This document shows positions 44,601 through 53,343 of a DNA stretch of 64,000 nucleotides, piece by piece. The stretch is from Symsagittifera roscoffensis (Eukaryota; Xenacoelomorpha; Acoela; Convolutidae): NCBI RefSeq assembly GCF_963678635.1, contig NC_087070.1, positions 43,634,988-43,698,987 of the forward strand, given 5' to 3'. The notes beneath the pieces were generated by a model. That model ran no database searches. It saw only the letters and a program-made list of their open reading frames with translations, and had not been told where the DNA came from. A program made the translations under genes and the position numbers. Every line of letters begins with the position of its first letter. Within the stretch, counting starts at the first letter, position 1.

Positions 44601-45801
44601 CCGCAAAATTGTTTCTTGTGAACGTTCTGCGTGTTTTTGACGGTATTGTCATGGGTCTATATGTTTGATAATCCATTTGTGAATATTTTGGAGCAACCGA
44701 AGGTTTAACGGTTGATTGTAAGGTTACCTGTGCTAGTGAAGTGTGTGTATTTCTTGGTGTTGTTAAATTTGGACGTATCGGTGAAATACTTTGTTGTGTA
44801 GTTGTTGTTGTTTGGACGATTTCTTCATTTATGAAGTGTGATGGTGTCTGAATATCTTGTTGAGTGAGATTCCTAGTTCCATTAAGGTTTTCATTGAGTA
44901 TGACGGTCGAGTTTAAACTGTTATTTCGAGTATCAGGTAAAAATGTATTGTAGTTTAATGGTGTTGCGTCAATGGTTAATGGTACTACTCTTACATAATC
45001 TCTTGTATAAGATATTGTACTTATTGGTTGACTTGAGATTGATTGTGGGAAATTTATGAATGCATAATGAGACCATTCGGGGTCCCAAATGTAGTCTGAC
45101 TGTTCTGTGATGGCGGTATCATCGTTTGAATTTTGAGGTCTAAAATTTTTACTTGCTTGTGAAATTAAATCTATATTATGTGTGAAATAATCTATTATAA
45201 ACCATGCCAAAATTTTTTGTAAGTCATGTTTTGTATGTTGTGAAACTTCATCTTTAGTGAAATTTTCTTTAATTATATGTAGGAAAGTTGAAAATAGTGT
45301 AATTTCATGTCGTACCCTTATATGTTTAGATGTCTCTGTCGGTGAGACATTTGGGATTGGGATTTCATTTTCTAATATTGAGATATAACTATATATTATT
45401 ACAAAAACTTCATTAGTAAATATGGAGTTTGCTCTTTGTGAGTTATGATATTGTATGCTTTTTATATATTCTGAGAATACTTTTGAAAATTCTAAATCAA
45501 GGTCGTCTGTTTGAATTACATATTTGCGGTGATTCGAGTTTGGTGAGGTGAATTCTATGGTGTAGATTCCGTAGTGTTGTGTCAAATTACATATATCTTT
45601 CAGATAGTGATCAATAATTTGTCTTTTGATTTTTACATCTGGGAACTCTGTTTTACATGGGCTGATTCCGGGTTCAAACAAATTTAAGAGTAAATTCTTG
45701 CAAAATATATGCTGTCCTCTATCATTGGTTGCATCTACGAGGAAGGGGAAGATGTCGTCATCATCTGGACTATCTTCACTTGGAGTGTGTGTTTGGCTCA
45801 T
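41635..45801 (-). CDS. gag-pro: Gag-protease polyprotein, 1,388 aa
   Basis: ATG at 45,801; intact. Residues 1 to ~250 have an acidic start and a helical, matrix-like domain. Residues 250-600 are Gln/Asn/Thr/Pro-rich and probably disordered. About 604-800 is a Retrotrans_gag-type capsid (EDYLNAV, WFSVLPIEIKSNW, FTQEFSKMF, LRK.A). A zinc-knuckle spacing C845-x2-C848-x4-P853-x4-C858 follows, with Pro in place of the usual His. Residues ~920-1,070 are an Arg/Asn/Tyr/Ser repeat tract (YNRNRNYSNN-like), probably RNA-binding. D1232-S-G-A marks a retropepsin active site, with an IIGIPF flap/C-terminal motif later. It is more than twice the usual length for Gag plus protease. It overlaps the upstream small ORF by 26 nt. 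Confidence 0.93.
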   Translation of the reverse strand: MSQTHTPSEDSPDDDDIFPFLVDATNDRGQHIFCKNLLLNLFEPGISPCKTEFPDVKIKRQIIDHYLKDICNLTQHYGIYTIEFTSPNSNHRKYVIQTDDLDLEFSKVFSEYIKSIQYHNSQRANSIFTNEVFVIIYSYISILENEIPIPNVSPTETSKHIRVRHEITLFSTFLHIIKENFTKDEVSQHTKHDLQKILAWFIIDYFTHNIDLISQASKNFRPQNSNDDTAITEQSDYIWDPEWSHYAFINFPQSISSQPISTISYTRDYVRVVPLTIDATPLNYNTFLPDTRNNSLNSTVILNENLNGTRNLTQQDIQTPSHFINEEIVQTTTTTQQSISPIRPNLTTPRNTHTSLAQVTLQSTVKPSVAPKYSQMDYQTYRPMTIPSKTRRTFTRNNFAEHNYNYTHSSKTNYPPQKNNNNQIRSRYWDNPMATTNSVNFQSNSHPPQDRSENYPFFQQNKNKKQAPHQTDYLSSDDDYLQPDKFAPYTQEYRGQGVQKPYTHHRIFSPHEIDTQNQQPIQMQNPINTQSFQPIQPQNPMITHSYQPTQMQNEIPLPYYLQQHEITKNQLSNFSQMPNAAESLQMTMNPYLMGGSSITSNKPLMVFTGTGPEYSVEDYLNAVTANLILNIGPEPINTPLHQNWIHRRTALIQTTLDGAAQKWFSVLPIEIKSNWKRFTQEFSKMFDSERNKQQQRILCNEIRRLPNETIKKLAVRIETLVRKAYSLNTHDYKNTKMTEILMMTLTPQLRKIAIKKRASLPPSIREPDLDFRKLVDKLEQAEITMKLEETENQKLQYVNRIETNTTSINNIQESDTDLVEKITEILNIYEKHPNFKGKPSFKKWCNYCRRYGPSISECRQKQQDNQNKPQKYKEPNKSFYQYMKKDRNLPNKNVYSNNSSGKPLPNNTNYTRNQSPYNSSYRGRSPERRNTQNSSQNYYNRPNSRNNYSRSNSKTTQFVSRSNSQPRNRYYPNNQSRNSSYNRNRNYSNNRNRSYSNNRNQNYPNNRSRNNSYNRSNYHRSNNNYQNRSRNNSQNRHSSYNNRYRNYSQSPHRNNNHYNNSNNRHRSSTPKHQRHINQVQSNPETTSDPPGIDDTVNDELHLNQINCGSSDSESETENTTSINMITVENDYEPIIYEQPFSSHIYENQLELLHNYYIEPIHSTQKTQETNEINTTNKSNENDKTKCLNTNQIYQNIQKEQPKEKIWTIPFLLESPRNKEFQPQDLEIDFLIDSGAESNIINIPTWNEIKTLHPKLTPFETSSKLATAQGSTLVNYGKIQLFLLPTRTIEQNKILNKPFQQTFHITDIKHNIIGIPFISKYIPTINILNSKILIKDKYTKTKDTSLTFFQRLNKQPPFFSKFYPIYNQQRKHLKPLSGNIFFNKTSSPI

Positions 45802-46243
45802 TTTTTCGTTTAATGACTGTTAATAGGTAATTATCGATGTGTCTAATTGGTTGATTCCAATTATATAAGTGTACTGGTTTGTGTTTATATTGCTTTTTTA
45901 TTCTTCTTTTTCCTCTTTTTGATGAATTTGAAGTTGTTTCTGAGTCGGAAAAACATAATTGATTGTGAATGGGGTAATTTTTATCAATAGATTCTTTTAA
46001 TTTATAAAGTTCATCTAAATTGCTGGCTTCTGATTCTGAAAATGCGTTTCTATTTTTTGAAAATCTTTTTCGTATGATTTGTCTTTGTTTGTTTATTATT
46101 TTTCTTTTTAGTGTTTGTCGTTTTGTTCTAATATATCCAACTTTTTGTGTATGAGGTGTGATTACAAGGTCGTATTTCTTGTTATCTATTTCACAGTTGT
46201 GTAAAACGATTGTTTGTTTGTTTCCTAGATTTTTAAATGACAT
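45776..46243 (-). CDS. 155-aa basic upstream ORF (ORF0)
   Basis: It starts at ATG 46,243 and ends with a TGA inside the first codons of Gag (26-nt overlap, different frame). It is rich in Lys/Arg with a strongly basic segment at residues ~41-62 (KRQTLKRKIINKQRQIIRKR), which could be a nuclear-localisation or RNA-binding patch. An acidic/Ser patch (SDSETTSNSS) precedes another basic run near residue 110. No known domain. Being the first long frame after the primer-binding site, it would be translated first from genomic RNA. Most Gypsy elements have nothing here. Confidence 0.65.
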   Translation of the reverse strand: MSFKNLGNKQTIVLHNCEIDNKKYDLVITPHTQKVGYIRTKRQTLKRKIINKQRQIIRKRFSKNRNAFSESEASNLDELYKLKESIDKNYPIHNQLCFSDSETTSNSSKRGKRRIKKQYKHKPVHLYNWNQPIRHIDNYLLTVIKRKNEPNTHSK

Positions 46244-47477
46244 AAGGTTTAGGATGACGGATGCAAAAAGTTGTTAGATGATTTCTATTTTCTTAACCTG
46301 TTAGTCCTTACGATTTTTTGGTTAGCTTAACCTGGGTCTATTTTTTCAGGGTTGGAGAGAAAAGTATATCGATTCCGAAGAATGATTTTTTACTTTCTCG
46401 TGGCTAGTATAAGCTAAGGTGTTAACTTACTTAATCTTACTTAGGGGTAGTGATTGTGTTCAAGGGTTGGAGAATAGTAAATCGATCCACAAGGTTCAGG
46501 TATAATTAAAACGCGAGTAGTTCGTTAGATACTATTTTAAACTTGCTAAGTCTAAGATTTATCCTGGGTCTTGATAAGAGGAGGGTTCAAGTGAAGGATG
46601 AATAACCGAAGTTCTTCACTGTTTATCCTAATTTGAATGATTAGTTTTGTTCAAAAATTTCTATTAGTCTTGGGTTTTTTGAAAGGGTTGGATAGTGAAT
46701 CGACGTTTGAGGTCGTTAGACACTAGCTAAGTGGGTGGGGGAGAACAAAATTGTTCTTTTTGATCCAAGGATAGGCCTTGATGATCAAGTTTTAAAATTT
46801 AATTAAATAGAAAATGAATTAAGATCCAAGGATAAGCCTTGATGATCTGATTTTAAAATTAAGTGAATTTAAGTTTAAAATGGTTTAAATTTGTTTAAGA
46901 AAAAAATTTAGTGTTTTAATGATATTAGTGAGCTTATGATTGTTGTTATGTTTTAGGTGATGAAGCTGGGACAATTGGATGATTTTATGATTACTAACAG
47001 TTTATTGTCATGCTACTAATTTTTGTTTTGATTTTCAATAAATATTTTCCAAACATGTTTTATATAATACTGCAGAATTTTAGGAAAACGATCTGAGATC
47101 TTTTTATCAATCGTTATTGTATATTAATAGTTTTGTTTTAGCGCCTGAAATGATTATGAAGATTGACTTCAACATTTTATGTTTGCAAATGAAAATCTAA
47201 ATTCATTGCTAATAAAATTCTAAATATAAAAGTTTGTGTTGGCTTTTGCCGTACTATCATATAACTATTTGGTAAGTTTCTATTTTGTCGGATGTCGTCT
47301 CTGGTTCGAGGTCTTCTTGTAATTCCGGGTAGTTCTGTTATCGTTCGGAATATTGGCTCTGATCTATTGAGTCGTAGAGACATTTCGATTAAATTATCGT
47401 CGTATAACATTTTAAAAATGTTTTGTCTAAATTCTAATCTATTTTTGGTTAATTCTAAGCTATTAAGGTCTTGTTCG
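46244..47477 (-). other. 5' leader of the big Gypsy element
   Basis: This is about 1.2 kb of untranslated leader between primer-binding site and ORF0. The plus strand shows related GGGTTGGAGAGAAAAG/GGGTTGGAGAATAG/GGGTTGGATAGTGA segments near 46,350, 46,463 and 46,686, each followed by an ATCGA block, and a 'GATCCAAGGATA.GCCTTGATGATC' block twice (about 46,760 and 46,822). These repeats may form RNA structure for packaging. No sense ORF of note. Confidence 0.45.
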
Positions 47478-47495
47478 AGACTTATGGTCGCACCA
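47478..47495 (-). promoter_or_regulatory. Primer-binding site of the big Gypsy element
   Basis: In sense orientation, two bases (TC) after the 5' LTR end, the sequence reads TGGTGCGACCATAAGTCT. TGG followed by a stretch able to pair with a tRNA 3' end ...CCA is the expected primer-binding site. The next bases (CGAAC in sense) also resemble a T-loop, hinting at longer pairing. I cannot name the tRNA with confidence. Confidence 0.75.
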
Positions 47496-47497
47496 GA

Positions 47498-47907
47498 TGA
47501 GTTAGGACCAAGGTGGTTAACTCATAGAGTAATTTCGGATAGGGTACACCGTCTGCTCGTCACGCTATCTTATTTTCGGCCGGATAGATTCGTGCAACTT
47601 CTTAGTCTAATACCGATCCTAATCTTACTCTTATACTATCTAGTCTCAGGTTGTTTAACTAGTCTCTGCTAGGCTCAATAGATCTAGGGTATACTGATTT
47701 ATTGCGGCTGCTGAAGTCCTCTTGGAGAGTCAACTAATTTCTAAGTTAAATTCAAATCTCTCTGGTGCTGAAATTACAAGTAATTTCAGCACTTACAAAT
47801 AAGTGGGTTGTTAGTTAGATGGATCATGATTGGTTAATATTAAATACTTTACAGTGGTAAAATATCTAATTTATCCAATCATAAAATGTAGTTTAGATCT
47901 GGTTCCA
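47498..47907 (-). repeat. 5' LTR of the big Gypsy element
   Basis: A 410-bp direct copy of 28,980-29,389 with TG...CA ends, the same palindrome (47,765-47,792) and the same sense AATAAA near 47,700. It is followed directly by the GGAG duplication and host DNA. Sense transcription would run leftward, away from the DRAM-like gene, but U3 sequences of this LTR are the part nearest that gene. Confidence 0.95.
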
Positions 47908-48434
47908 GGAGGTTCATGGAACAAATGCTGTTACAAAGGAGAGAAGTTGTCTTAAATGTTGTCATTATTTTTGAAAGCTAAGACTTTGAAAACGATCATA
48001 TTTTTAAAATCTAATATTTCTGTAAAAGCACAGTCCAATATAGTCCATTATAATTATTGTAATCCAATTGAAATCCATTATATTGGATTATGATAAATAA
48101 ATGTCTCAATATTTTGGTGGAGGGGGTAGGGGGACAAAATCGATAAATAATTTTATAGATATTTTGAATGCGGAAGCGAAAATTTTCAAACATGCTCTTT
48201 TGGTGAAACCTCGAGCTTTCGAGTTTTTTTGGGCAGGTCGAGCTCTTTCAAACTATTATGAGAAATTGCTATTGTTCAAAATTTGTTTTCGAAATTGGTT
48301 TATTTATTTAGTTTATTATTGGGCTAGTAAACAACAGTATTTATCTTTAATCAAGCAAAACCCACATCTTATACTGTCTCGGAGTGGTTTTAGAAATTTG
48401 ATTTAAATTGTTATAGATTTAACCCAATTTGACA
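47908..48434 (+). promoter_or_regulatory. Short upstream region of the DRAM-like gene
   Basis: About 530 bp between the LTR insertion and the ATG. It contains an AT-rich imperfect palindrome near 48,033-48,090 (CCAATATA ... TATATTGG) and a G-rich patch at 48,115-48,135. The 101-codon plus-strand frame at 48,101-48,406 starts with ATG but has no recognisable features; it could be a chance frame or an upstream ORF. The gene's promoter and 5' UTR must lie here, or beyond the insertion. Confidence 0.4.
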
Positions 48435-50258
48435 ATGAACCCACATTTTCAAATGACGTTCTCAGATTTTTTAGCCCTCTGGTACGGAGGCTACTCTTTT
48501 TTGCCAGTTTTACTGGTCGCCAACACCGGAATCTGTTTTGTGGTGTCCTATCTCATAGCTTACGGCCAGGGTCATATTTTCCCATTCTGGCCTTATATTT
48601 CAGACGCCGGCGCTCACGCCCCTGAAAGCTGCTATTTCGGCCAACTTCTCAATATTTCGGCTATGTGTGCTATCGTCTTCGGAGTGCTTCGCTATTGGAT
48701 GATCAAAGCATACATGGAACGTGAGCTAATTTCGACCAACGTGAACTGGATTATGAACAAACTAGGACTGATTTTGATGGTTTTGGCGGGATTCGGGATG
48801 TCAATGGTGGCCAATTTCCAGGAATCACATGTTTCTCAACTTCACTTCATTGGAGCTGCGATGACCTTTGGGCTTGGTGGATTTTATGTACTCAGTAAGA
48901 AAGCTTATGTTTATGTTACATACAAATCGAGAAAGTTAGATGAAGCAAGAATAGAAAAATAGTTGATTAAAAGAGAAACAAATTTAAAAAATATTTAAAA
49001 AAGTCATTTCAATGCAGGTTCTATATTTGGTCATACCATCAGGTTTATAATGATGTCAAAAATTTATTTGCAAAACAGCTCACGGGAATTTGATTTAGGG
49101 CGATTTTGGAACAGGGGTAAAAAAAAGGGGGAGGGGGATTTGGTTTAAGAAAACTTCGAACAAACTATAATAATAATAATTGTTGTTCCTGCGAATCGCA
49201 GAGGAGCTATCAGTAGGCCTTAACTGTCCTGTCGAGGATAGCCCATTTGTATTATCTCCCCACATTCCAGACAGTGTTATTTTGCTGAGCGAAGCTGTTT
49301 TTTTGCGACTCAAGGCCGTTTTTTTGCGTCTAGTACTTTTACGTGGTACCACTATTGCAGCCAAATTTGGTCAAGTTATGGTAGACCTGAAGCTGGAGGT
49401 CAAGTGAGAGCTCGTCCTCACACACTATCATTGCCATGGCATGGGATCGAATACACGATCTGACGATTTCAAAGTGAACGATTTTAAATTTGCGACCATT
49501 CACTTCTTAGAGGCCGAGCAAAATAATTTTCTGTTCACTGTAAAGACCCTAAAAAAAGTTTGCGCCGCAGGTGAGTGTTTGAAAAAAAAACAGATCATAT
49601 GGGCGTTTGTCGGAATTTTTTCACCAAACGATTGCGATTTTCGGCGCGCGCTCCCCCTCATAGTTTTTAAATTGGGAGCCTTTAAGAAAAATAGTACTTA
49701 AGGGGGACTCTTTGGGTCGGCAGATGGTCGATTCCCTTAGAAGGGAAAATGTCCCCTGCCAACTGACCACATAAATCTCCACTGTTTGAGAGCATATGAA
49801 TATCCTCAAGTTATGATTAAATATTTCTGACAAGGTCACATTTTATATACTAAATTTTAGTTTTTTTTTTCTATGTCAATTGATTTGTTTCAGCCGAGAG
49901 TTTCAACTCATATACCCTGCGACCCGTGTTCTCAAGTCGAAGAGTGCCCTTAATCCGAACACTCCTCGGAGTGTCGTCGCTACTCGTGATCGGAATATCA
50001 GTTGGCGCCTCAATGGTAGCCTCTACCCAATGGGAAGACGCCATGCGCACACCCTCCCACAGTCAATACGAATGGCAAAAAGGAGACCCTGGATACATCT
50101 GGCACGTGATTTCAACTGGGTGCGAATGGGCATCGGGGACATTTTTCCTCCTGTTTTTTGTCACCATGATACCAGAGTTTAGATGTTTTTCATTGGACGT
50201 GAATATTCAACTAAACCACAGCCTTCTAAATGTGAACATTTCTGAACAAGAAAACTGA
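48435..50258 (+). CDS. DRAM/Frag1-family membrane protein, two exons
   Basis: Exon 1 is 48,435-48,894, the intron 48,895-49,893 (GTAAGA ... TTTGTTTCAG) and exon 2 49,894-50,258; the predicted protein is 274 aa. The TTG six bases before the ATG is not needed as a start. Hydrophobic helices lie near residues 20-45, 73-95, 112-130, 137-155, 180-200 and 230-250. Two family landmarks are visible: PYISDAGAHAPESCYFG with LNISA after it (near residue 55), and HVISTGCEWASGTFFLLFF near the C-terminus. Both match the DRAM1/DRAM2 pattern and length. DRAM proteins sit in lysosomal or other endomembranes and promote autophagy; that role is inferred from the family. An AATAAA at 50,635-50,640 could end the transcript. 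This is the only intact host gene in the window. Confidence 0.9.
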
Positions 50259-50634
50259 ACATGGTTTTTTGAAAATTACAGGAGATATCAGAATTTAAAA
50301 TATATTTATGACCCCGTGACTATTTTTCTGAACAAGGTCAATGCAAATTAATTTCCGAGCCTTTGCTTAAAATACACAAACCCACCCTGATTTGATAAAT
50401 TTTATATTTTACAGTTCAAATTTGAATTAGCTTAAAATCTTGTAAAATTGTTTATTTTATGTTGTCAGCTATACTCTCAAAAAATTTGATATGTATTTAA
50501 CAATCCTAGATTAGTAGATTTTAATAGATCAGCAAAATACGTTGAACAAAAGAAATAGTTTTTTTTTTCAACTTTAAGCTTACAATTTGAATGAACCCTT
50601 ATCTTGTAATCTGATTTTATCATCAGAAACAGCA

Positions 50635-50640
50635 AATAAA
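50635..50640 (+). terminator. Candidate polyadenylation signal for the DRAM-like gene
   Basis: AATAAA, 377 nt past the stop codon and just before a foldback element. Other AT-rich possibilities exist between, so the true 3' end is uncertain. Confidence 0.4.
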
Positions 50641-50657
50641 TTTATACTTTTCTCTCG

Positions 50658-50845
50658 TTAACGGATAGCTTGTAAATTGGACCATAGGAGTTGAACTCCA
50701 AAAAATGATACGTTTTGATTTTTGGTGGAAATAATAAAAAGTGATTTAATTTAGTTGCCTTTTTTATTGCCATCAAAAAAGTCAAAACGTTTTTAAGTTA
50801 TCACTAACTCCCATGGTCCAATCTAAAAACTTTCCGCTAACAAAA
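50658..50845. mobile_element. ~190-bp imperfect palindrome (MITE-like)
   Basis: GTTAACGGATAGCTTGTAAATTGGACCATAGGAGTT on the left pairs with AACTCCCATGGTCCAATCTAAAAACTTTCCGCTAAC on the right. Further inward, AAAAATGATACGTTTTGA pairs with TCAAAACGTTTTTAAGTT. The whole can fold into one long hairpin and looks like a short foldback/MITE copy downstream of the DRAM-like gene. Confidence 0.65.
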
Positions 50846-50849
50846 AAAA

Positions 50850-51860
50850 GAAAATGAAGGTATTTTGTCTGTTAATATATATCAGATTTCAAAAAAACTT
50901 TACATTCAAAATCAATTATTTTTTAACAGAGAGAGGAAGTAAAACAGTCAGAAAGGCAAGAGATAAAGATGTGACAACGTGCCCTAAACTTGACTTTGGA
51001 AAAATGAATTATTTGTGCAGTTGGATTGGTACTTGGTTGAAAAAAGGAAATATTCAGACGAAATGACACAAGGACTACAAATGAGCTTTAATTTAAAACG
51101 AATTCTTCCATCGAGCTTGAGTGGCTCATATTCTTCAAAAATACCTCTGAAGAATTGTGTAGTGTCGTCTTGAAATACCATCTTGAACAGTTGTCGTCGT
51201 ATCAGCTGTCGTCCTAACTGCCGGACGCCAGCTGGATTTTGTTACTTCTACAGACTAATTCAATTAGTGGCGAGCGCAAATTTTTTTTTGGCCGGGTATC
51301 GGTTAGTAAAAAATTTAATCCGAATTTTGGCCGTCTTTGCTTCAACTCTTACTAAATTGATTTTTCAAGCTGACATAAAAGCTCATAAAACTCATATTTT
51401 GAAAAGAAAAAATCTTCGCCTTTGGCAAACTGCTTCGAGAAAGCAGGCAAAATTTTGTCTTTGGCTTACTTTTTGGAAAGTTTTAAGCGAAAAATGGCAG
51501 TTTTTGGCAAGCTCACCCCTTCAAAAAAGTATATAATTGGGGCAAAGGCTATTTAGAAAAAAGCAGACTGGTAGGTCAAATAATAAATAATTGTTGTAAA
51601 GAAGTACTAATAGAGGACTCCATTTTAATCATTTGGGAACAAGAATAGCAGCAGAGATGTTAGAACAATGTTGGATTCAATTTTGGAATAGAAACTTCCG
51701 ACAAAATTATTCACTACATTATTTTTGATAACAAATTGGAGGTCTGAACTATGAAAGAAGCCTTTGTTGCTAGTATATTGGGTTTTTTTAAACTGTGAAA
51801 TCCAATAAGTTTGTCATCCGGTACGGATAGATAAACTTAGCATCATTGATGCATACATTT
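50850..51860. other. Non-coding stretch before the second Gypsy element
   Basis: No recognisable gene. It should contain the 5' LTR and leader of the decayed Gypsy element that follows, but the other LTR lies outside the window, so LTR borders cannot be set. A 117-codon plus-strand frame at 51,183-51,536 has no domain I recognise. Confidence 0.35.
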
Positions 51861-51889
51861 ATGTTTGACCTATTTTTACAAATCCAATG

Positions 51890-52960
51890 ACAGGTTTGGT
51901 CAGGTGACTTTGGTCAGCCCATTCTGGGAGAAAGCTTTGGCTGAACCACCTCTCGAGTGGTTAAAATGGGCAGCAATATTCGAACTGGCAGTATTTGCAA
52001 AGGACGGAATCGAAGTAAGAAATCTACAAAGAAATAAACCACCACTAGTTGAGCCTACAGAACCCATCTATGAACTGAGATAACGGGAGAAACGGAAACC
52101 CAAAAAAACGGGCAAGTTAGAAATCAAGAAAAGAGAGTCGGCTGCAAGAAATTTAATAACAACCTTAGAAGATATTTTTGTCACAACCAAAATTGTAGCG
52201 TTTGAAAGATACAACTTCATTCGTAGAAAACAAAAGAAAACGGAACGCCTTGAACAATTTCTTGCAGATCTAGTTGAACTGGCTTCAAGTGCCGACTGTG
52301 GGACCCAAAAGATGAGTGGATGAGAGACATGTTCACCGCACATATGCACAATGAGAAAATTGCCGAGGAACTACTAGCTCAAACGCGAAACCCACAGGAT
52401 GCATATGAATACGCATTACGATGAGAAAAAAGTATCAAACATAGTCGCACAGTGAAGATAAATCCGTTTGGAAATCAAACAACAGTAAAACAAGAGCCAG
52501 TACATTATATAATTACACGTGAATGAGGTAACTATGCGAACAATCAGGGTTCACAGAGAAGTCGGGGCAGATTTCGCGGTCGACCGTATCCACGTGGACA
52601 ACAACATACAAGAGGTCAACAGCAACAACGAAACACAAACTTCAATGCTCAGTAACAATGTTACAAATATGGTAACCAGTTGGGACAGAACAACTTACAA
52701 TCGTCTCCCGCAAAGGATAAAATTTGTTCAAAATGTGCCAAACGGTGGCACTTTGCCAAAGCATGCCGTTCAGGACACGTCAATTATATGGGGGACCGCA
52801 ATGATGAGGAACAACAGGAGGAAATTGAGACTGAAAGTCAAGAAACGGATAACAATCCAGTAGCATTCGCTGAATTTACATCAAATAATGGTTGGGATGA
52901 ATACCAAACTGATAAATTTTCGGTAATGACAATTTCTGAGGCTTTCGAAATTTAAAAAAA
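51890..52960 (+). pseudogene. gag: Gypsy gag remnant
   Basis: Capsid-type sequence starts around 51,910 (PFWEKALAEPPLEWLKWAAIFELAVFAKDG), meets a TAA at 52,081 and continues in frame (LEDIFVTTKIVAFERYNFIRRKQ) to 52,323. A frameshift follows near 52,300. An Arg/Gly/Gln-rich patch near 52,560-52,640 leads to two zinc knuckles. The first (about 52,650-52,710) has lost cysteines. The second, C-x2-C-x4-H-x4-C (CSKCAKRWHFAKAC, 52,729-52,770), is intact. A large block between the capsid halves also seems missing compared with related gags. Confidence 0.85.
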
Positions 52961-52984
52961 CGGCCAGCTTATCAGAAGATGATC

Positions 52985-53335
52985 TTGACGGACACAAAGT
53001 CAATTTAAAGACAAAAACAGAAGAGTTTTTGCTATCGCCGATTCCGGGAGTCTAATGTCGTTTCTAAACAAAAAAGCAGCTCGGCGGCTTGAAGAAATTG
53101 ACAAATCAGCATTGTTCAAACGTATCCCACCGGAAGACGCTGCTCGAAATCATGCGGAAAAGGATGATTGATCATAACAATTGAATATGGATGTTGGAAA
53201 ATACAGGCCGCCCCATTCATCATTGTAAACGACCAGAAAGCAAACATCATAGGTAGAAATATATTACCACAGATCGGAATTAAATTAGTACAAGAAAAAC
53301 AAAAACGAGGAAACGTTGAGACTATATGAGAACAT
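52985..53335 (+). pseudogene. pro: Gypsy aspartic protease remnant
   Basis: A retropepsin-like segment: FAIADSGSLMSFLNKKAARR at about 53,029-53,090 carries the active-site DSG. Later, KIQAAPFIIVNDQKANIIGRNIL (about 53,200-53,270) matches the typical C-terminal ILG/IIGR region. At least one stop and one frame change separate the two. This is a nonfunctional relic. Confidence 0.8.
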
Positions 53336-53343
53336 GAGACTAT

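Larger units (their letters stand above)
28980..47907 (-). mobile_element. 18.9-kb Env-bearing Gypsy-type LTR retrotransposon
   Basis: The element is bounded by two 410-bp direct LTRs and flanked by GGAG on both sides (28,976-28,979 and 47,908-47,911), a 4-bp target-site duplication. Sense order, right to left: 5' LTR, primer-binding site, upstream ORF, Gag-protease, RT, RNase H, integrase, spacer, two small membrane ORFs, a methionine-free frame, an Env-like frame, a 522-aa ORF, and a 1.8-kb 3' non-coding tract. RT before integrase and the integrase core type are those of Gypsy (Ty3) elements. Only three LTR differences were seen in 410 bp, which implies a recent insertion. Several pol and env frames are nevertheless broken by single-base shifts or a stop. 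It is about two to three times the length of usual Gypsy elements. Confidence 0.95.

Noticed and set aside
28980-47907. Two separate elements placed side by side instead of one 18.9-kb element
   Set aside because: A single pair of LTRs with matching 4-bp duplication encloses everything, all major frames share one orientation and the same base skew, and the genes follow retroviral order without internal LTRs.
48101-48406. 101-codon plus-strand frame just upstream of the DRAM-like gene
   Set aside because: It starts with ATG but has no recognisable feature, spans an AT-rich palindrome and a G-rich patch, and lies where the 5' UTR or promoter is expected. A short upstream ORF is possible but not supported.
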